This document shows, one piece after another, positions 1 to 10,814 of a DNA stretch of 64,000 nt (position 1 is its first letter; every line of letters starts with the position of its first letter). The notes beneath the pieces were generated by a model. That model ran no database searches, was not told the DNA's origin, and saw only the letters and a list, made by a program, of their open reading frames with translations. Location of the stretch: assembly GCA_032433765.1 (NCBI GenBank), contig JAVIAB010000049.1:25609151-25673150 (forward strand), read 5' to 3'. This stretch comes from Megaustenia siamemsis. Lineage: Eukaryota; Mollusca; Gastropoda; Stylommatophora; Ariophantidae. Made by a program: the position numbers and the translations under genes.

Positions 1-290
1 GAGCTGCTCGAACTGTCTGAATTAGTGATTTTCCTTTGTTGTTACATGTCTCTGTCACTGCATCTATCCATCTTCTTCTAAGTCTTCCTCCTGGTCTTTT
101 CCATGCATTCTCGAGAAGAACGCCCTTGATGGTGATTTGTGAGGATTCATCCTGGCCAGGTAGCCCAACCATTTAAGTTGTTGTTCTATATATTCTTGGC
201 AGGGTTTTGTTCCTACCATTTTTCTTATGGTTTCATTTGGTATTCTATCTCTTCTTGTGTTGTTTGTTACTTTCGCATCTCACATGTTAA
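1..290 (-). mobile_element. RTE-E LINE, 3' coding fragment
   Basis: The reverse strand reads as the C-terminal tail of an RTE-type LINE protein, with the family feature RGRPRRRW preceded by a NETIRKMVGTKP block. The same sequence recurs at 28335-28924 (-) and, on the other strand, at 36638-37062. The copy is cut by the window edge and broken inside, so it is a dead fragment. The family beyond RTE-like is not identified. Confidence 0.75.
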
Positions 291-394
291 AAAAGATTAA
301 TTAATTAATTAAATGTTTGTAATCTTTAAATCTTTATAATGTAAATATTTAATTGTTTTTTGACATATTTTTCTCAGCAGTTTAAGAAGGTAGT

Positions 395-780
395 TTGCCA
401 TTCCTTTCTTTCTTGGCAGTGACTATGCTAGTTCCAGTTCACACCCGTTGTCTCCTCAACTCCGCTCTGATTGAGTACATGTTAGAAAGTTGTACAATGT
501 CCTGCACCAATGGCTCAGTGCATCCGATTTCTGCCAGCATTTTTTCGGTTTTGCTTTCCTTAGCCTTTATTTGTCTTCAATCTTCCTGCACGGCAGCAGA
601 TTGTCTTTTCTGTAGGGCGATTCTGCCCTTAGATGGTCGACCTTCCGGGTTTACGAGCATCTCCAGCCCGAGCTTTGTGTAGAGTTGTCTCTCTCATAGG
701 TGGTCTCGTCTTCTGAGCTCTGGAGCGCCACCTGTCTGTTTGGTAGAGGACAGAAAGAGGAGAAAAGCCAGAGAAACATT
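395..780 (-). repeat. Dispersed repeat fragment, possibly LINE-derived
   Basis: About 100 bp here (roughly 445-545) matches 59965-60055, where the sequence lies inside a small insertion next to an I-C LINE 3' end. The reverse strand keeps a short readable stretch, KMLAEIGCTEPL, shared in part by both copies. No domain can be named. The 95-codon + frame over this stretch is not supported as a gene. Confidence 0.4.
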
Positions 781-1244
781 TAACCCATGAAGTGGGGATG
801 GATTAGTTCAGACCAGAGCATATACCACTCGCTGGTGGTTCTGCGTCTTCACTTAAAGGGTTCCATCTACTCCTGGCTCCTTTGTCTGGCCCTCACCAAG
901 GACCTGTCCAGCTTCCGTGACCCTGCCAGGAGCTAAGCTCCCGCTGGCATAGCTCCTTGGATCCCGGAAGCACACAAGCCCTCCAACCACAACAAGTTGA
1001 GCTCAATGTTGAGATATTTCCACAACTGAGATGTTCAACCTGCCATCATGAAGTGGGAACCATAACTGGCATTACTTGTCAACTGCTCCAACAACACCAC
1101 CCATCATCTGTTCCGATGGCTTCACGTAACCCTGAGGGAGGGGAGCTAATCGGAAACTCCATCTTGCCCAATGGTTTCCCATAGCCTAGCGGAAGAAAGA
1201 GGGGCGTCCAACTCCTCCGTTGGTAGGGGATAACCTTATCATAC
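781..1244. other. Intergenic stretch, no gene recognised
   Basis: This GC-richer stretch contains a 75-codon + frame at 957-1184 with no recognisable domain and no second copy in the window. It could be part of a LINE leader or of an unrelated repeat. I see nothing that supports a functional gene. Confidence 0.4.
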
Positions 1245-1415
1245 TATGATTGTGGTTATGGAAGACTCCGGTATCACTGCAAACAAATTAAAATCCATAA
1301 TTGCTCAACCGCCCGTGCCAGTGGAATCATCCGAATTACTATCTCATCTCCTAAACAAAGGAAGATAACTGTAGTCCCCATCATAGCAGTCTCAGCACAC
1401 GCCCTACCATACTAA
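1245..1415 (+). repeat. Dispersed repeat Z, copy 1
   Basis: The stretch is the reverse complement of sequence at 43155-43440. Shared blocks include GGAATCATCC and ATCCATAATTGCTCAA. It has no coding content and the element type is unknown. Confidence 0.6.
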
Positions 1416-1419
1416 CCAT

Positions 1420-1650
1420 CAACAATTCAATAAAAGTGAGAAAGAGAATTCATCGGTGCTATACAGAATCAATTTTGACCTAAACAAGCGAATCCAGGAC
1501 AGTAGACAAACAAACAAAGAAGACGATTAGAGACCACAGAGCTGGGATTTATCAGAAGAATGTTAAAAGTTTTTGAACAACTAAAAAGACCAACGAAGAC
1601 GTTCTCAAGGAGGCAAAACACAAAAATGGAGCTTGTAAAAACAAAAACAT
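1420..1650 (+). mobile_element. RTE-A LINE fragment (degenerate)
   Basis: The sequence aligns by eye to the C-terminal part of the RTE-A copy at 50335-50912, including the block for ETQFLRRML-like residues (here GFIRRMLKV). It carries frameshifts and ends before the usual (TGATGA)n tail. Confidence 0.65.
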
Positions 1651-1764
1651 AAATGACGTACGAATCGAAAAGCTTGTTGATCTTCTTTAAGGACACCAAG
1701 TTTCCATCAGACCCCTCATATAATGGAGACAACGAAGCGGCATTCGACCCAGTAAAGGGATCAA

Positions 1765-1930
1765 GGCAAAGAAATGCATTAAAATGCGAAGCTGCGGTAA
1801 AGCTGAATGTGAAAGAGAACAGAAAAAAATAGAGAGAAAAATGGTATGGTTAAAGCTTTACGTAATTAAAGGACGACACAACTTTGATCAACGTTTCGGC
1901 TCAATAGACATTCAGCAGGAACAACATTCA
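1765..1930 (-). mobile_element. Penelope-like repeat arm with hammerhead-like core
   Basis: This single arm matches the left arms of the fold-back elements at 35530-35877 and 48578-49155. Shared blocks are GCGAAGCTGCRGTAAAGCTG and the reverse complement of CCTGCTGAAGGCC-n-GCCGAAACGT. On the - strand the core is degenerate, with CTGCTGA in place of the hammerhead CTGATGA. No coding sequence is present. Confidence 0.5.
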
Positions 1931-2215
1931 ACACGTCAACAGAATGAGTGAACGCGGCGCACGAGGAGCATTCTCAGCGGAAAGGTCACGTTCAATCAAT
2001 GCAGGACATGAATAATCATTAGTAGAAAACTTCAATGGTTTTATGGAAAGGGTAGCAGAGTGGATATGGGAATGCTCCGACTGCAGTGAACTAAACTAAG
2101 CTTAACGTTTTTAGCCCCGTGGTAACAATTATATATACTCTGCATGTTGTTCAACAAGTTTTACTAAATATATCTTATCCATTTTATTTTATTTTATTTT
2201 ATTTTGTGTTATTAA

Positions 2216-2537
2216 TTTTTTTTCTGCGGTCGCCAGCTTTGACCTCTGACAAAGTCGCCAGAAACTAGGAACTGAATTTTGCGTGTTAATCCGTTTTCCC
2301 AGGCAGCCGTGTGCACAAAGGTCCCTCGCCACACAGGCAGATAACTCCGTCTTTGAAGGTACTCATATTTTTTCTGTCCCTGAGTAATTGACGTTTCAAA
2401 CCGGGTCTCGCTGCTGAACCAGGGGTGGTTGCCGCAGAGAGAAATCATAATAAAAATCCCAACTGGTGCAGCCGGGATTTGAACCCACAACCTCTCTGTC
2501 GAGGCCGGCGTCTTGCCTCGAGACCAACCAGTCCCCC
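2216..2537 (-). mobile_element. SINE-1 (tRNA-derived), copy 1
   Basis: Read on the - strand, the element starts with a tRNA-like head containing a perfect B-box-like GGTTCAAATCC, then a body shared with the + strand copy at 22056-22350. It sits inside or beside the 25 bp array: one array-like monomer lies to its left at about 2157-2182, after which comes a short (TTTTA)n run. Confidence 0.75.
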
Positions 2538-2905
2538 TATCCAGGTTTTACTAAATCTATCCTATCCATGTTTTACTAAATCTGTCCTATCCATGTTTTA
2601 CCAAATCTATCCTATCCATGTTTTACTAAATGTATCCCATCAAGGATTTACTAAATCTATCCTATCCATGTTTTACTAAATCTGTCCTATCCATGTTTTA
2701 CAACATCTATCCTATCCAGGTTTTACTAAATGTATCCTATCAAGGATTTACTAAATCTATCCTATCCATGTTTTACTAAATATGTCCTATCCATGTTTTA
2801 CAACTTCTATCCTATCCAGGTTTTACTTAATGTATCCTATCCAGGTTTTACTAAATCTATCCTATCCATGTTTTACCAAATCTATCCTATCCAGGTTTTA
2901 CCCAA
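2538..2905. repeat. 25 bp minisatellite
   Basis: The unit is CCATGTTTTACTAAATCTAT plus CCTAT, about 14 copies, with variants CCAGG and CAAGGA. A related monomer lies left of the SINE at 2157-2182. Short frames across the array are by-products of the repeat. Confidence 0.9.
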
Positions 2906-3140
2906 AGAGAGAGCCGCGCTGCTTTGGTTCTGTACCCATCATCCGCTGTATCAGTGGGCGTAATGGGCGCAGATGTTTACGACGGAACACACTAAACAAA
3001 CGATGGTACTCTCTGTCCCCTGTTCGAAATTGCGCGTCCTATTATCACAGGAAAGGTCACAGGACAGAGCCATCAAGTATGGAGGTCAGAGGTCATATAT
3101 TATTTAGTTTGGCTTAGATGGTTGCTGCAGTTTGTGGTAA
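2906..3140. other. Spacer, nothing recognised
   Basis: This is unique-looking sequence between two arrays. The 111-codon frame entering from the left is mostly array and has no recognisable domain. Confidence 0.5.
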
Positions 3141-3144
3141 CGAA

Positions 3145-3675
3145 TTTTACATTAATAAGACAATTAATTTGCATTAATAGGGCAACTAATTTACATTAAT
3201 AGGGCAACTAATTTATATTAATAGGGCAACTAACTTATATTCATAGCACGAAACAAATTTACGTTAATAGCACGGACTAATTTACATCCATAGCACGAAC
3301 TAATTAACATCTATAATACGAACTAATTTACATTAATAGCACGGACTAATTTACATATAATAGCACAAACTAATTAACATAAATACCACGAACTAATTAA
3401 CATTAATAGCACGGAGTAATTTACATATAATAGCACGGACTAATTTACATTAACAGAACGGACTAATTTACATTAATAGCACGAACTAATTCACATTAAT
3501 AGCACGGCCTAATTTACATATAATAGCACGAACTAATTTACATTAATAGCACGGACTAATTTACATTAATAGCATGAACTAATTAACATTAATAGCACGG
3601 ACTAATTTACATTAATAGCACGGACTAATTAACATTAATAGCACGGACTAATTTACATTAATAGCACGGACTAGC
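3145..3675. repeat. 23 bp minisatellite
   Basis: The unit is CATTAATAGCACGGACTAAT plus TTA, about 22 imperfect copies. The left end is the most degenerate, with AGGGCAACTAA variants, which suggests an older edge. Confidence 0.9.
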
Positions 3676-3724
3676 TGGGTAACACTTTGGCCTATTATAA
3701 GCAGCGGATACTAATTAATCAGGA

Positions 3725-5345
3725 GAACGAAGAGGAGATACACACAGTGACGACCACCTTACGATGATGTTGTTGCATGGGTCGTGTTGGGGGAGATACA
3801 CACAGTGACGACCACCTTACGATGATGTTGTTGCATGGGTCGTGTTGTGGGAGATACACACAGTGACGACCACCTTACGATGTGGATCGTGTTGGGGAAG
3901 ATACACACAGCGACGACCACCTTACGATGATGTTGTTGCATGGATCGTGTTGGGGGGGGGGGGGGAAGATGCACACAGTGACGACCACCTTACGATGATG
4001 TTGTTGCATGGATCATGTTGGGGAGATACACACAGTGACGACCTTAAACGGTGTTGTAGCATGGATCGTGATGGGGGAGATACGCACAGTGACGACCTTA
4101 GACAGTGTTGTTGCATGGATCGTGTTGGGGGGGGGGGAGATACACACAATGACGATTTTAGACGATGTTGTTGCGTGGATCGTGTTGGGGGAGATACACA
4201 CAGTAACTACCGCAGACGTTTTGTTGCATGGATCGTGTTGGGGGAGATACACACAATAACGACCTCCTTACGATGATGTTGTTGCATGGATCGTGTTGGG
4301 GGAGATACACACAGTAACTACCGCAGACGGTTTTGTTGCATGGATCGTGTTGGGGGAGATACACACAGTAACTACCGCAGACGGTTTTGTTGCATGGATC
4401 GTGTTGGGGGAGATACACACAATAACGACCTCCTTACGATGATGTTGTTGCATGGATCGTGTTGGGGAGATACACACAATAACGACCTCCTTACGATGAT
4501 GTTGTTGCATGGATCGTGTTGGGGGAGATACACACATTAACTACCGCAGACGGTTTTGTTGCATGGATCGTGTTGGGGGAGATACACACAGTAACTACCG
4601 CAGACGGTTTTGTTACATGGATCGTGTTGGGGGAGATACACACATTAACTACCACAGACGGTTTTGTTGCATGGATCGTGTTGGGGGAGATACATAGTGA
4701 CGACCGTCAGACGGTGTTGTTGCATGGATCGTGTTGGGGGAGATACACACAGTAACTACCGCAGACGGTTTTGTTGCATGGATCGTGTTGGGGGAGATAC
4801 ACACAATAACGACCTCCTTACGATGATGTTGTTGCATGGATCGTGTTGGGGGAGATACACACAGTAACTACCGCAGACGGTTTTGTTGCATGGATCGTGT
4901 TGGGGGAGATACATAGTGACGACCACCAGACGATGTTGTTGCATGGATCATGTTGGGGGAGATACATACAGTGACGACCTCCTTACGATAATGTTGTTGC
5001 ATGGTTCATGTTGGGGGAGATACATAGTGACGACCACCAGACGATGTTGTTGCATGGATCTTGTTGGGGGAGATACATACAGTGACGACCTCCTTACGAT
5101 AATGTTGTTGCATGGTTCATGTTGGGGGAGACACATAGCGACGACCGTCAGACGGTGTTGTTGCATGGATCGTGTTGGGTGAGATACACACAGTGACGAC
5201 CACCAGACGATGTTGTTGCATGGATCTTGTTGGGGGAGATACATACAGTGACGACCACCTTACGATGTTGTTGCATGGATCGTGTTGGGGGAGATACACA
5301 CAGTGACGACCGACAGACGTTGTTGTTGCATGGATCATGTTGGGT
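3725..5345. repeat. ~58 bp minisatellite, 1.6 kb
   Basis: About 28 units run GGGAGATACACACAGTGACG, then ACCACCTTACGATG, then TTGTTGCATGGATCGTGTTG. Unit length varies around 55-60 bp through G-tract changes and small deletions. Subtypes (GTAACTACCGCAGACGG versus GTGACGACCACC) alternate, which points to recurrent block duplication. The many overlapping 60-140 codon frames on both strands are repeat artefacts. Confidence 0.92.
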
Positions 5346-5564
5346 TTGATCAAGAAACAACCACAAGAGCTACAATGATTTGGAATCCAGAGGGTCGGCA
5401 TAAGAGAAACACTCCAGGTAGAACAGAATTACTGCCAATTGGACTATTGATAGGGGAGAGGGGATGAATGTCTGGCAAAGAGATCTACATATAGAAATAC
5501 TATTAGTTGGACTCCTGTGGGGCGGTAAATGAGAGATAGATTAAAGGGGACACAACTATAATGA
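5346..5564. other. Array-to-array transition
   Basis: The first part is unique sequence. From about 5500 it contains degenerate monomers of the 53 bp array that follows. Confidence 0.5.
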
Positions 5565-6880
5565 ATTTAACTCCGGTGATCGGCAAATAAGCTATAGATT
5601 AAAGAGGATAGAACTATTATGAATATTGTGTGTGTGGGGTGGTTAAAAGCGAAAGAGAGATAGAAGGACAGAACTATCATGAGTTGTGTGTGTGGAGGGG
5701 GGTTAAACGGAAGAGAGACAGAAGGACAGGACTGTAATGAATTGAACTATAGGGTACCAGCAAAAGAGAGACAGAAGGACAGAACTATTATAAATTAATC
5801 TATAGGGTATCGGCAAAAGAGAGACAGAAGGACAGAACTATCATGGATTGAACTATAGGGTATTGGCAAAAGAGAGACAGAAGGACAGAACTATCATGGA
5901 TTGAACTATAGGGTATTGGCAAAAGAGAGACAGAAGGACAGAACTATCATGGATTGAACTATAGGGTATTGGCAAAAGAGAGACAGAAGGACAGAACTAT
6001 CATGGATTGAACTATAGGGTATTGGCAAAAGAGAGACAGAAGGACAAAACTATCGTGGATTGAACTATAGGGTATTGGCAAAAGAGAGACAGAAGGACAG
6101 AACTATCATGAATTGAACTATAGGGTACCGGCAAAAGAGAGACAGAAGGACATAACTATCATTGATTGAACTATAGGGTATTGGCAAAAGAGAGACAAAA
6201 GGACAAAACTATCGTGGATTGGACTATAGGGTATTGTCAAAAGAGAGACAGAAGGACAGAACTATCATGAATTGAACTATAGGGTATCGGCAAAAGAGAG
6301 ACAGAAGGACAGAACTATCATGAATTGAACTATAGGGTATCGGCAAAAGAGAGACAGAAGGACAGAACTATCATGAGTTGAACTATAGGGTATCGGCAAA
6401 AGAGAGACAGAAGGACAGAACTATCATGAGTTGAACTATAGGGTATTGGCAAAAGAGAGACAAAAGGACAAAACTATCGTGGATTGGACTATAGGGTATT
6501 GGCAAAAGAGAGACAGAAGGACAGAACTATCATGAATTGAACTATAGGGTATCGGCAAAAGAGAGACAGAAGGACAGAACTATCATGAATTGAACTATAG
6601 GGTATCGGCAAAAGAGAGACAGAAGGACAGAACTATCATGAGTTGAACTATAGGGTATTGGCAAAAGAGAGACAGAAGGACAGAACTATCATGAGTTGAA
6701 CTATAGGGTACCGGCAAAAGAGAGACAGAAGGACAGAACTATCATGAGTTGAACTATAGGGTATCGACAAAAGAGAGACAGAAGGACAGAACTATCATGA
6801 GTTGAACTATAGGGTATCGACAAAAGAGAGACAGAAGGACAGAACTATCATGAGTTGAACTATAGCGTATCCGGGAAAAA
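5565..6880. repeat. 53 bp minisatellite, 1.3 kb
   Basis: About 24 units contain GAACTATAGGGTATCGGCAA followed by AAGAGAGACAGAAGGACAGA. The left-most units are diverged, while those from about 5800 on are nearly identical, so expansion was probably recent on the right. Confidence 0.92.
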
Positions 6881-7079
6881 AACAGACCAAGGGCAAATTA
6901 GCAAAAGGCGATTTAAGAGAGTAGGATAAACAATGTGAACCACACATTGGGCACGCTGTGATGGATAGCGGAAACTGAAAGGAGGGGAGGATTTTTTCTC
7001 TTACAATGCAGATAACACAAAATATATCATCCGCTGACACATGAATGTCAAGTCACAAAAATGAAATAGAATTTGATCA
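6881..7079. other. Spacer, nothing recognised
   Basis: No domain, repeat partner or RNA gene is visible. A 77-codon - frame (6807-7040) runs out of the array and lacks recognisable features. Confidence 0.4.
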
Positions 7080-7256
7080 GCGTATACCACTTTCATTCAT
7101 TCATTCTTTCTTTCTTTCTTTGTTTTTTCTTTCATTCTTTCTTTCATTTTGTCTTTCCTACTTTCTTGTTTTCTTTCTTTCTTCTTTCTTTGTTAATTTT
7201 TTCTTTCCTTTTTTCTTTCTTACTTTCTTTATTTCTTTCTCTGTGTTTTTTTTTTT
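7080..7256. repeat. CTTT-rich polypyrimidine tract
   Basis: Imperfect (CTTT)n and (CTTTC)n sequence. The open frames across it (Phe, Ser and Leu only) are low-complexity artefacts. Confidence 0.85.
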
Positions 7257-7499
7257 CGTTCACTTGCTCTCATATGCCATGAAGAAAGAACACGTGGGAC
7301 AATGCCTACGAGGAAATAAAACAAAAATTACCGAGGGCATGTTTTATTGTATATGTTACCGATAGTAACAATTGGTTGTGAATCATAGACAATGCATGCG
7401 TAACAAGATTCTACAGAAAAATCCTTAAAGTTTTTTTTTAATAATGAAAAAGAGCAATAAAGACATTACAAGATTTAAACATTAAAAAGAGTTGCCTTG

Positions 7500-7745
7500 A
7501 AAAGACCATTCTCATTTTACAGAGGAAATTAAAAACAAAATAAAACTATGGCCACGTCAAAAGATACAGCGGGCTGGAAAGAACAATAATAGAAGACATG
7601 GTTCCTAGGCGACGAGTCAGGGGCAGACCAATAAGACGATGATTTCAAGACATCAAGGAGTTCTTGAACATGACAACAGAAGTGGTGGGAGATCTGGCTA
7701 GAGACAGAGATTCTTTCAGACGGACTGTGGTTAATGCAACGTTCT
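7500..7745 (+). mobile_element. RTE-G LINE, C-terminal fragment
   Basis: The + strand reads with one correctable frame as the tail of a LINE protein: RRVRGRPIRRWFQDIKEF, then LARDRDSFRRTVVNATF. The RGRP-RRW block and the D-R-R segment near the C-terminus are typical of RTE ORFs. The last 60 bp seeds the array that follows. A relative may lie at 44610-44790. Confidence 0.7.
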
Positions 7746-8725
7746 GTGGGAGATCTGGCTAGAGACAGAGATTCTTTCAGACGGACTGTGGTTAATGCAA
7801 CGTTCTGTGGGAGATCTGGCTAGAGACAGAGATTCTTTCAGACGGACTGTGGTTAATGTAACGTTCTGTGGGAGATCTGGCTAGAGACAGAGATTCTTTC
7901 AGACGGACTGTGGTTAATGCAACGTTCTGTGGGAGATCTGGCTAGAGACAGAGATTCTTTCAGACGGACTGTGGTTAATGCAACGTTCTGTGGGAGATCT
8001 GGCTAGAGACAGAGATTCTTTCAGACGGACTGTGGTTAATGCAACGTTCTGTGGGAGATCTGGCTAGAGACAGAGATTCTTTCAGACGGACTGTGGTTAA
8101 TGTAACGTTCTGTGGGAGATCTGGCTAGAGACAGAGATTCTTTCAGACGGACTGTGGTTAATGCAACGTTCTGTGGGAGATCTGGCTAGAGACAGAGATT
8201 CTTTCAGACGGACTGTGGTTAATGCAACGTTCTGTGGGAGATCTGGCTAGAGACAGAGATTCTTTCAGACGGACTGTGGTTAATGTAACGTTCTGTGGGA
8301 GATCTGGCTAGAGACAGAGATTCTTTCAGACGGACTGTGGTTAATGTAACGTTCTGTGGGAGATCTGGCTAGAGACAGAGATTCTTTCAGACGGACTGTG
8401 GTTAATGTAACGTTCTGTGGGAGATCTGGCTAGAGACAGAGATTCTTTCAGACGGACTGTGGTTAATGCAACGTTCTGTGGGAGATCTGTTTAAAGACAG
8501 AGATTCTTTCAGACGGACTGTAGTTAATGCAACGTTCTGTGGGAGATCTGGCTAGAGACAGAGATTCTTTCAGACGGACTGTGGTTAATGCAACGTTCTG
8601 TGGGAGATCTGGCTAGAGACAGAGATTCTTTCAAACGGACTGTGGTTAATGCAACGTTCTGTGGGAGATCTGTTTAAAGACAGAGATTCTTTCAGACTGA
8701 CTGTGGCTAATGCAACGTTCTATAA
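7685..8725. repeat. 61 bp minisatellite made from a LINE C-terminus
   Basis: About 17 units of GTGGGAGATCTGGCTAGAGA, CAGAGATTCTTTCAGACGGA and CTGTGGTTAATGCAACGTTCT. The first unit is continuous with the RTE-G coding sequence (LARDRDSFRRTVVNATF). Because 61 is not a multiple of three, the reading frame is lost after each unit, so this is not a repeat protein. Units differ at very few sites (GCAACG/GTAACG). Confidence 0.93.
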
Positions 8726-8885
8726 TGGACATGAGACTCGGTGATTATGCCTCTCTGGGGGCTTCAACCACTGCCTTCATAAATGACAACATGTATCAAT
8801 AACATACAAAGACCAAGGCATTCATATGGTTAGAGTCAAAAGACTACACATACGCCAGTATACTGAGTGATTCGATGAGCAAGAT

Positions 8886-9330
8886 ACAAAAAAAATGTGG
8901 AGGCGGGCTCTGTACAGAGGCAATGGGTAGAGTTATTGCAGAAGTAAAAAATACGTAAGGTCCCCTATGTCTGCGTCTCAGGATATGCGGGGGTACGGGA
9001 AAATGTAAGAGCGGACAGGTTGGCTAGCTACGCTATTGTTGAGGACGGTCAACCATTGGATCGGGCGGACATCATCAATGCCCTCAGGAAAGTGGGAAGG
9101 ACACAGGACTTCGACAACCATGAGCCACGTCATTCTTTTTGATGAAAGAGATGGGAGTTAAGATGGGCACTGCCAGAAACGAGAAACTTAGTGGGCGTGT
9201 AAGAAGACTTATCAACCAACATAGAACTGGAGTCGTCAGTCGCTGGACACTGAGGGACTTGCTGAGGAGGGGCTCTGAGCACCTATAGACATGTTCGGAG
9301 TGCAGTGATGATGACCCAGAAATGACTCAA
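8886..9330 (+). mobile_element. I-B LINE, RNase H/C-terminal remnant
   Basis: The sequence is a degenerate + strand copy of the region read on the - strand at 47926-48375 (RADRLAS, RRLINQHRTGV, SRWTLRELLRRGS). It has stops and frameshifts, and ends in an ACTCAATG tail that has expanded into an array. A further copy is at 63030-63460. Confidence 0.75.
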
Positions 9331-9495
9331 TGACTCAATAACTCAATGACTCAATAACTCAATGACTCAATGACTCAATGACTGAATGACTCAATGACTC
9401 AATAACTCAATGACTCAATGACTCAATGACTCAATTACTCAATTACTCAATGACTCAATTACTCAATGACTCAATGACTCAATAACAATAAATGA
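9325..9495. repeat. (ACTCAATG)n array, LINE tail
   Basis: About 20 copies of an 8 bp unit begin exactly where the I-B LINE remnant ends. The same AATAACTCAAT tail closes the copies at 34800-34945 and 47926-48375, so the array is an expanded LINE 3' tail. Confidence 0.88.
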
Positions 9496-9576
9496 CAACA
9501 ATGAACTTTTCGGTGACGCCAATGGACAAAAAAAAAAAAGACAAAACAAAGGAAAACAAATTCACCACCTCATTCT

Positions 9577-9835
9577 GGGAGCCGCGATAGCTCAGTGGTT
9601 AGTGAACTGGACTACAAAGGACAAGCGATAGGGTTCGATCCCAACCGACGGCTTCCGGGTTCACCCAGCCTTTAATGGGTACCTGATTTTTTTCTGGAAA
9701 AGTAAAGCAGCACGGGCGTAATACCGACCACATTACCTCAAAAATCATGTGCTGAAGGTCTGTAAAATATAGGGTCACTAACACCATATTCCCTATACGC
9801 CACTTGGCGTGACGGGGGTACTTTACTTTTTACTT
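9577..9835 (+). mobile_element. SINE-2 (tRNA-derived), best copy
   Basis: The head has an A-box-like GATAGCTCAGTGGTTAGTG at about 9586-9604 and a B-box GGGTTCGATCCC at 9631-9642. The body is conserved with copies at 23255-23506, 33640-33895, 38367-38876, 49680-50205 and 52250-52472. The 3' end is CGTGACGGGGGTACTTTACT. It is not a functional tRNA gene: no cloverleaf 3' half is present. Confidence 0.88.
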
Positions 9836-10247
9836 ACCCTCTTACATTCTTTACTTACATTCTGTTTTTTGTTTATAACGAGCGCAGGTCGATGATAGGG
9901 ATATCTTCCGGACGAGTGTGTGGGATCAAGTGTTCCTGGGATGAAAGTTCCCTCAAAGCATGACGCTCATGTACTAGAGCACATGAGGTAACAACGCGAT
10001 GGAGGCGTTCATGTTTTGTGATAAATGGTCTTATCAGAATTACCTCTTCTTCTGAATCCCTTGCATCTTCTACTCCTTTCTCATCATCTTCTTCTCCTCT
10101 TTTTTTATTCTCCACCTACTTCTTTTTTCTCTAACATCGTCTTTTTCTTCCCCTCTTCTTCTTTTTCTTTTCTTCTTTCCTTTTCGTGTTTCTTATTATG
10201 AATATGTATCACCCTCTTCCACTTGTTCTTCATCCTTTTTCGTCTAT
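9836..10247. other. Pyrimidine-rich intergenic DNA
   Basis: An 80-codon - frame (9873-10115) is acidic and lacks a recognisable domain; its N-terminal half is encoded by a CTTCTT-rich tract. I see no good evidence that it is expressed. Confidence 0.4.
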
Positions 10248-10367
10248 ATCCTTATTTTGGAATCATTTTCCGTTCCTCCCTCTTTGTCTATATTACTGCT
10301 CAGATATATGTAAGATTGTACGTCTAGTAGGGGTATTTCTCCTATTTTTATTTGGTCATCATCTTCA
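10248..10367 (-). mobile_element. RTE-B LINE fragment, ~120 bp
   Basis: This is nearly identical to 11771-11882 of the neighbouring RTE-B copy (the region encoding IPLLDVQSYIYLSSNID) but isolated from it. Confidence 0.85.
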
Positions 10368-10574
10368 TCGTACCCTTCTTCTACTTTCGGGTTAAGGCAT
10401 ACAAATGAGAAGTTTCTGTAAAGTTGACGATAAAGATGAGAAGGAAAAAAAAAAGAAAAAAAAAACAGTGGTATGATTATAGCCGTACGTAGATGAAAGA
10501 CAATACATAATCAACACGCGAGGCCTTCAGTGGTAACAACGGACACACGCAGACACACAAAAATGTAAGTAAAT

Positions 10575-10705
10575 AAAGATAAAACTACAAAGCAATTTGA
10601 TTATGAAATATGTGACAAAGAAAACATTATTAAAATAATAAATACATTGCTCTATTATGTTTTTTTTCTGATATTTCATTATCAAATTGCTTTGTAGTTT
10701 TAATT
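10575..10705. repeat. Inverted repeat, ~29 bp arms
   Basis: AAAACTACAAAGCAATTTGA (about 10580) is repeated in reverse complement as TCAAATTGCTTTGTAGTTTT (about 10683-10702), with an AT-rich loop. It lies at the 3' side of an RTE-B copy. A transcript could fold into a hairpin. Confidence 0.8.
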
Positions 10706-10814
10706 CTTCTTCTTCTTTTTCTTTCCTTCCTCATTTGCCTTTCAGCGTCGAGGAGAGATATAATTTGCGGTCTTTTACTCTTCTGTTCGCCTTTGCTGCT
10801 GTTATGTTTCCTTA

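Noticed and set aside
7045..7365. Phe/Ser-rich membrane protein
   Set aside because: Low-complexity CTTT tract; hydrophobicity follows from base composition.
9586..9660. A tRNA gene
   Set aside because: Good A and B boxes, but no acceptor or T-arm pairing, and it continues into a dispersed SINE body shared by six copies.
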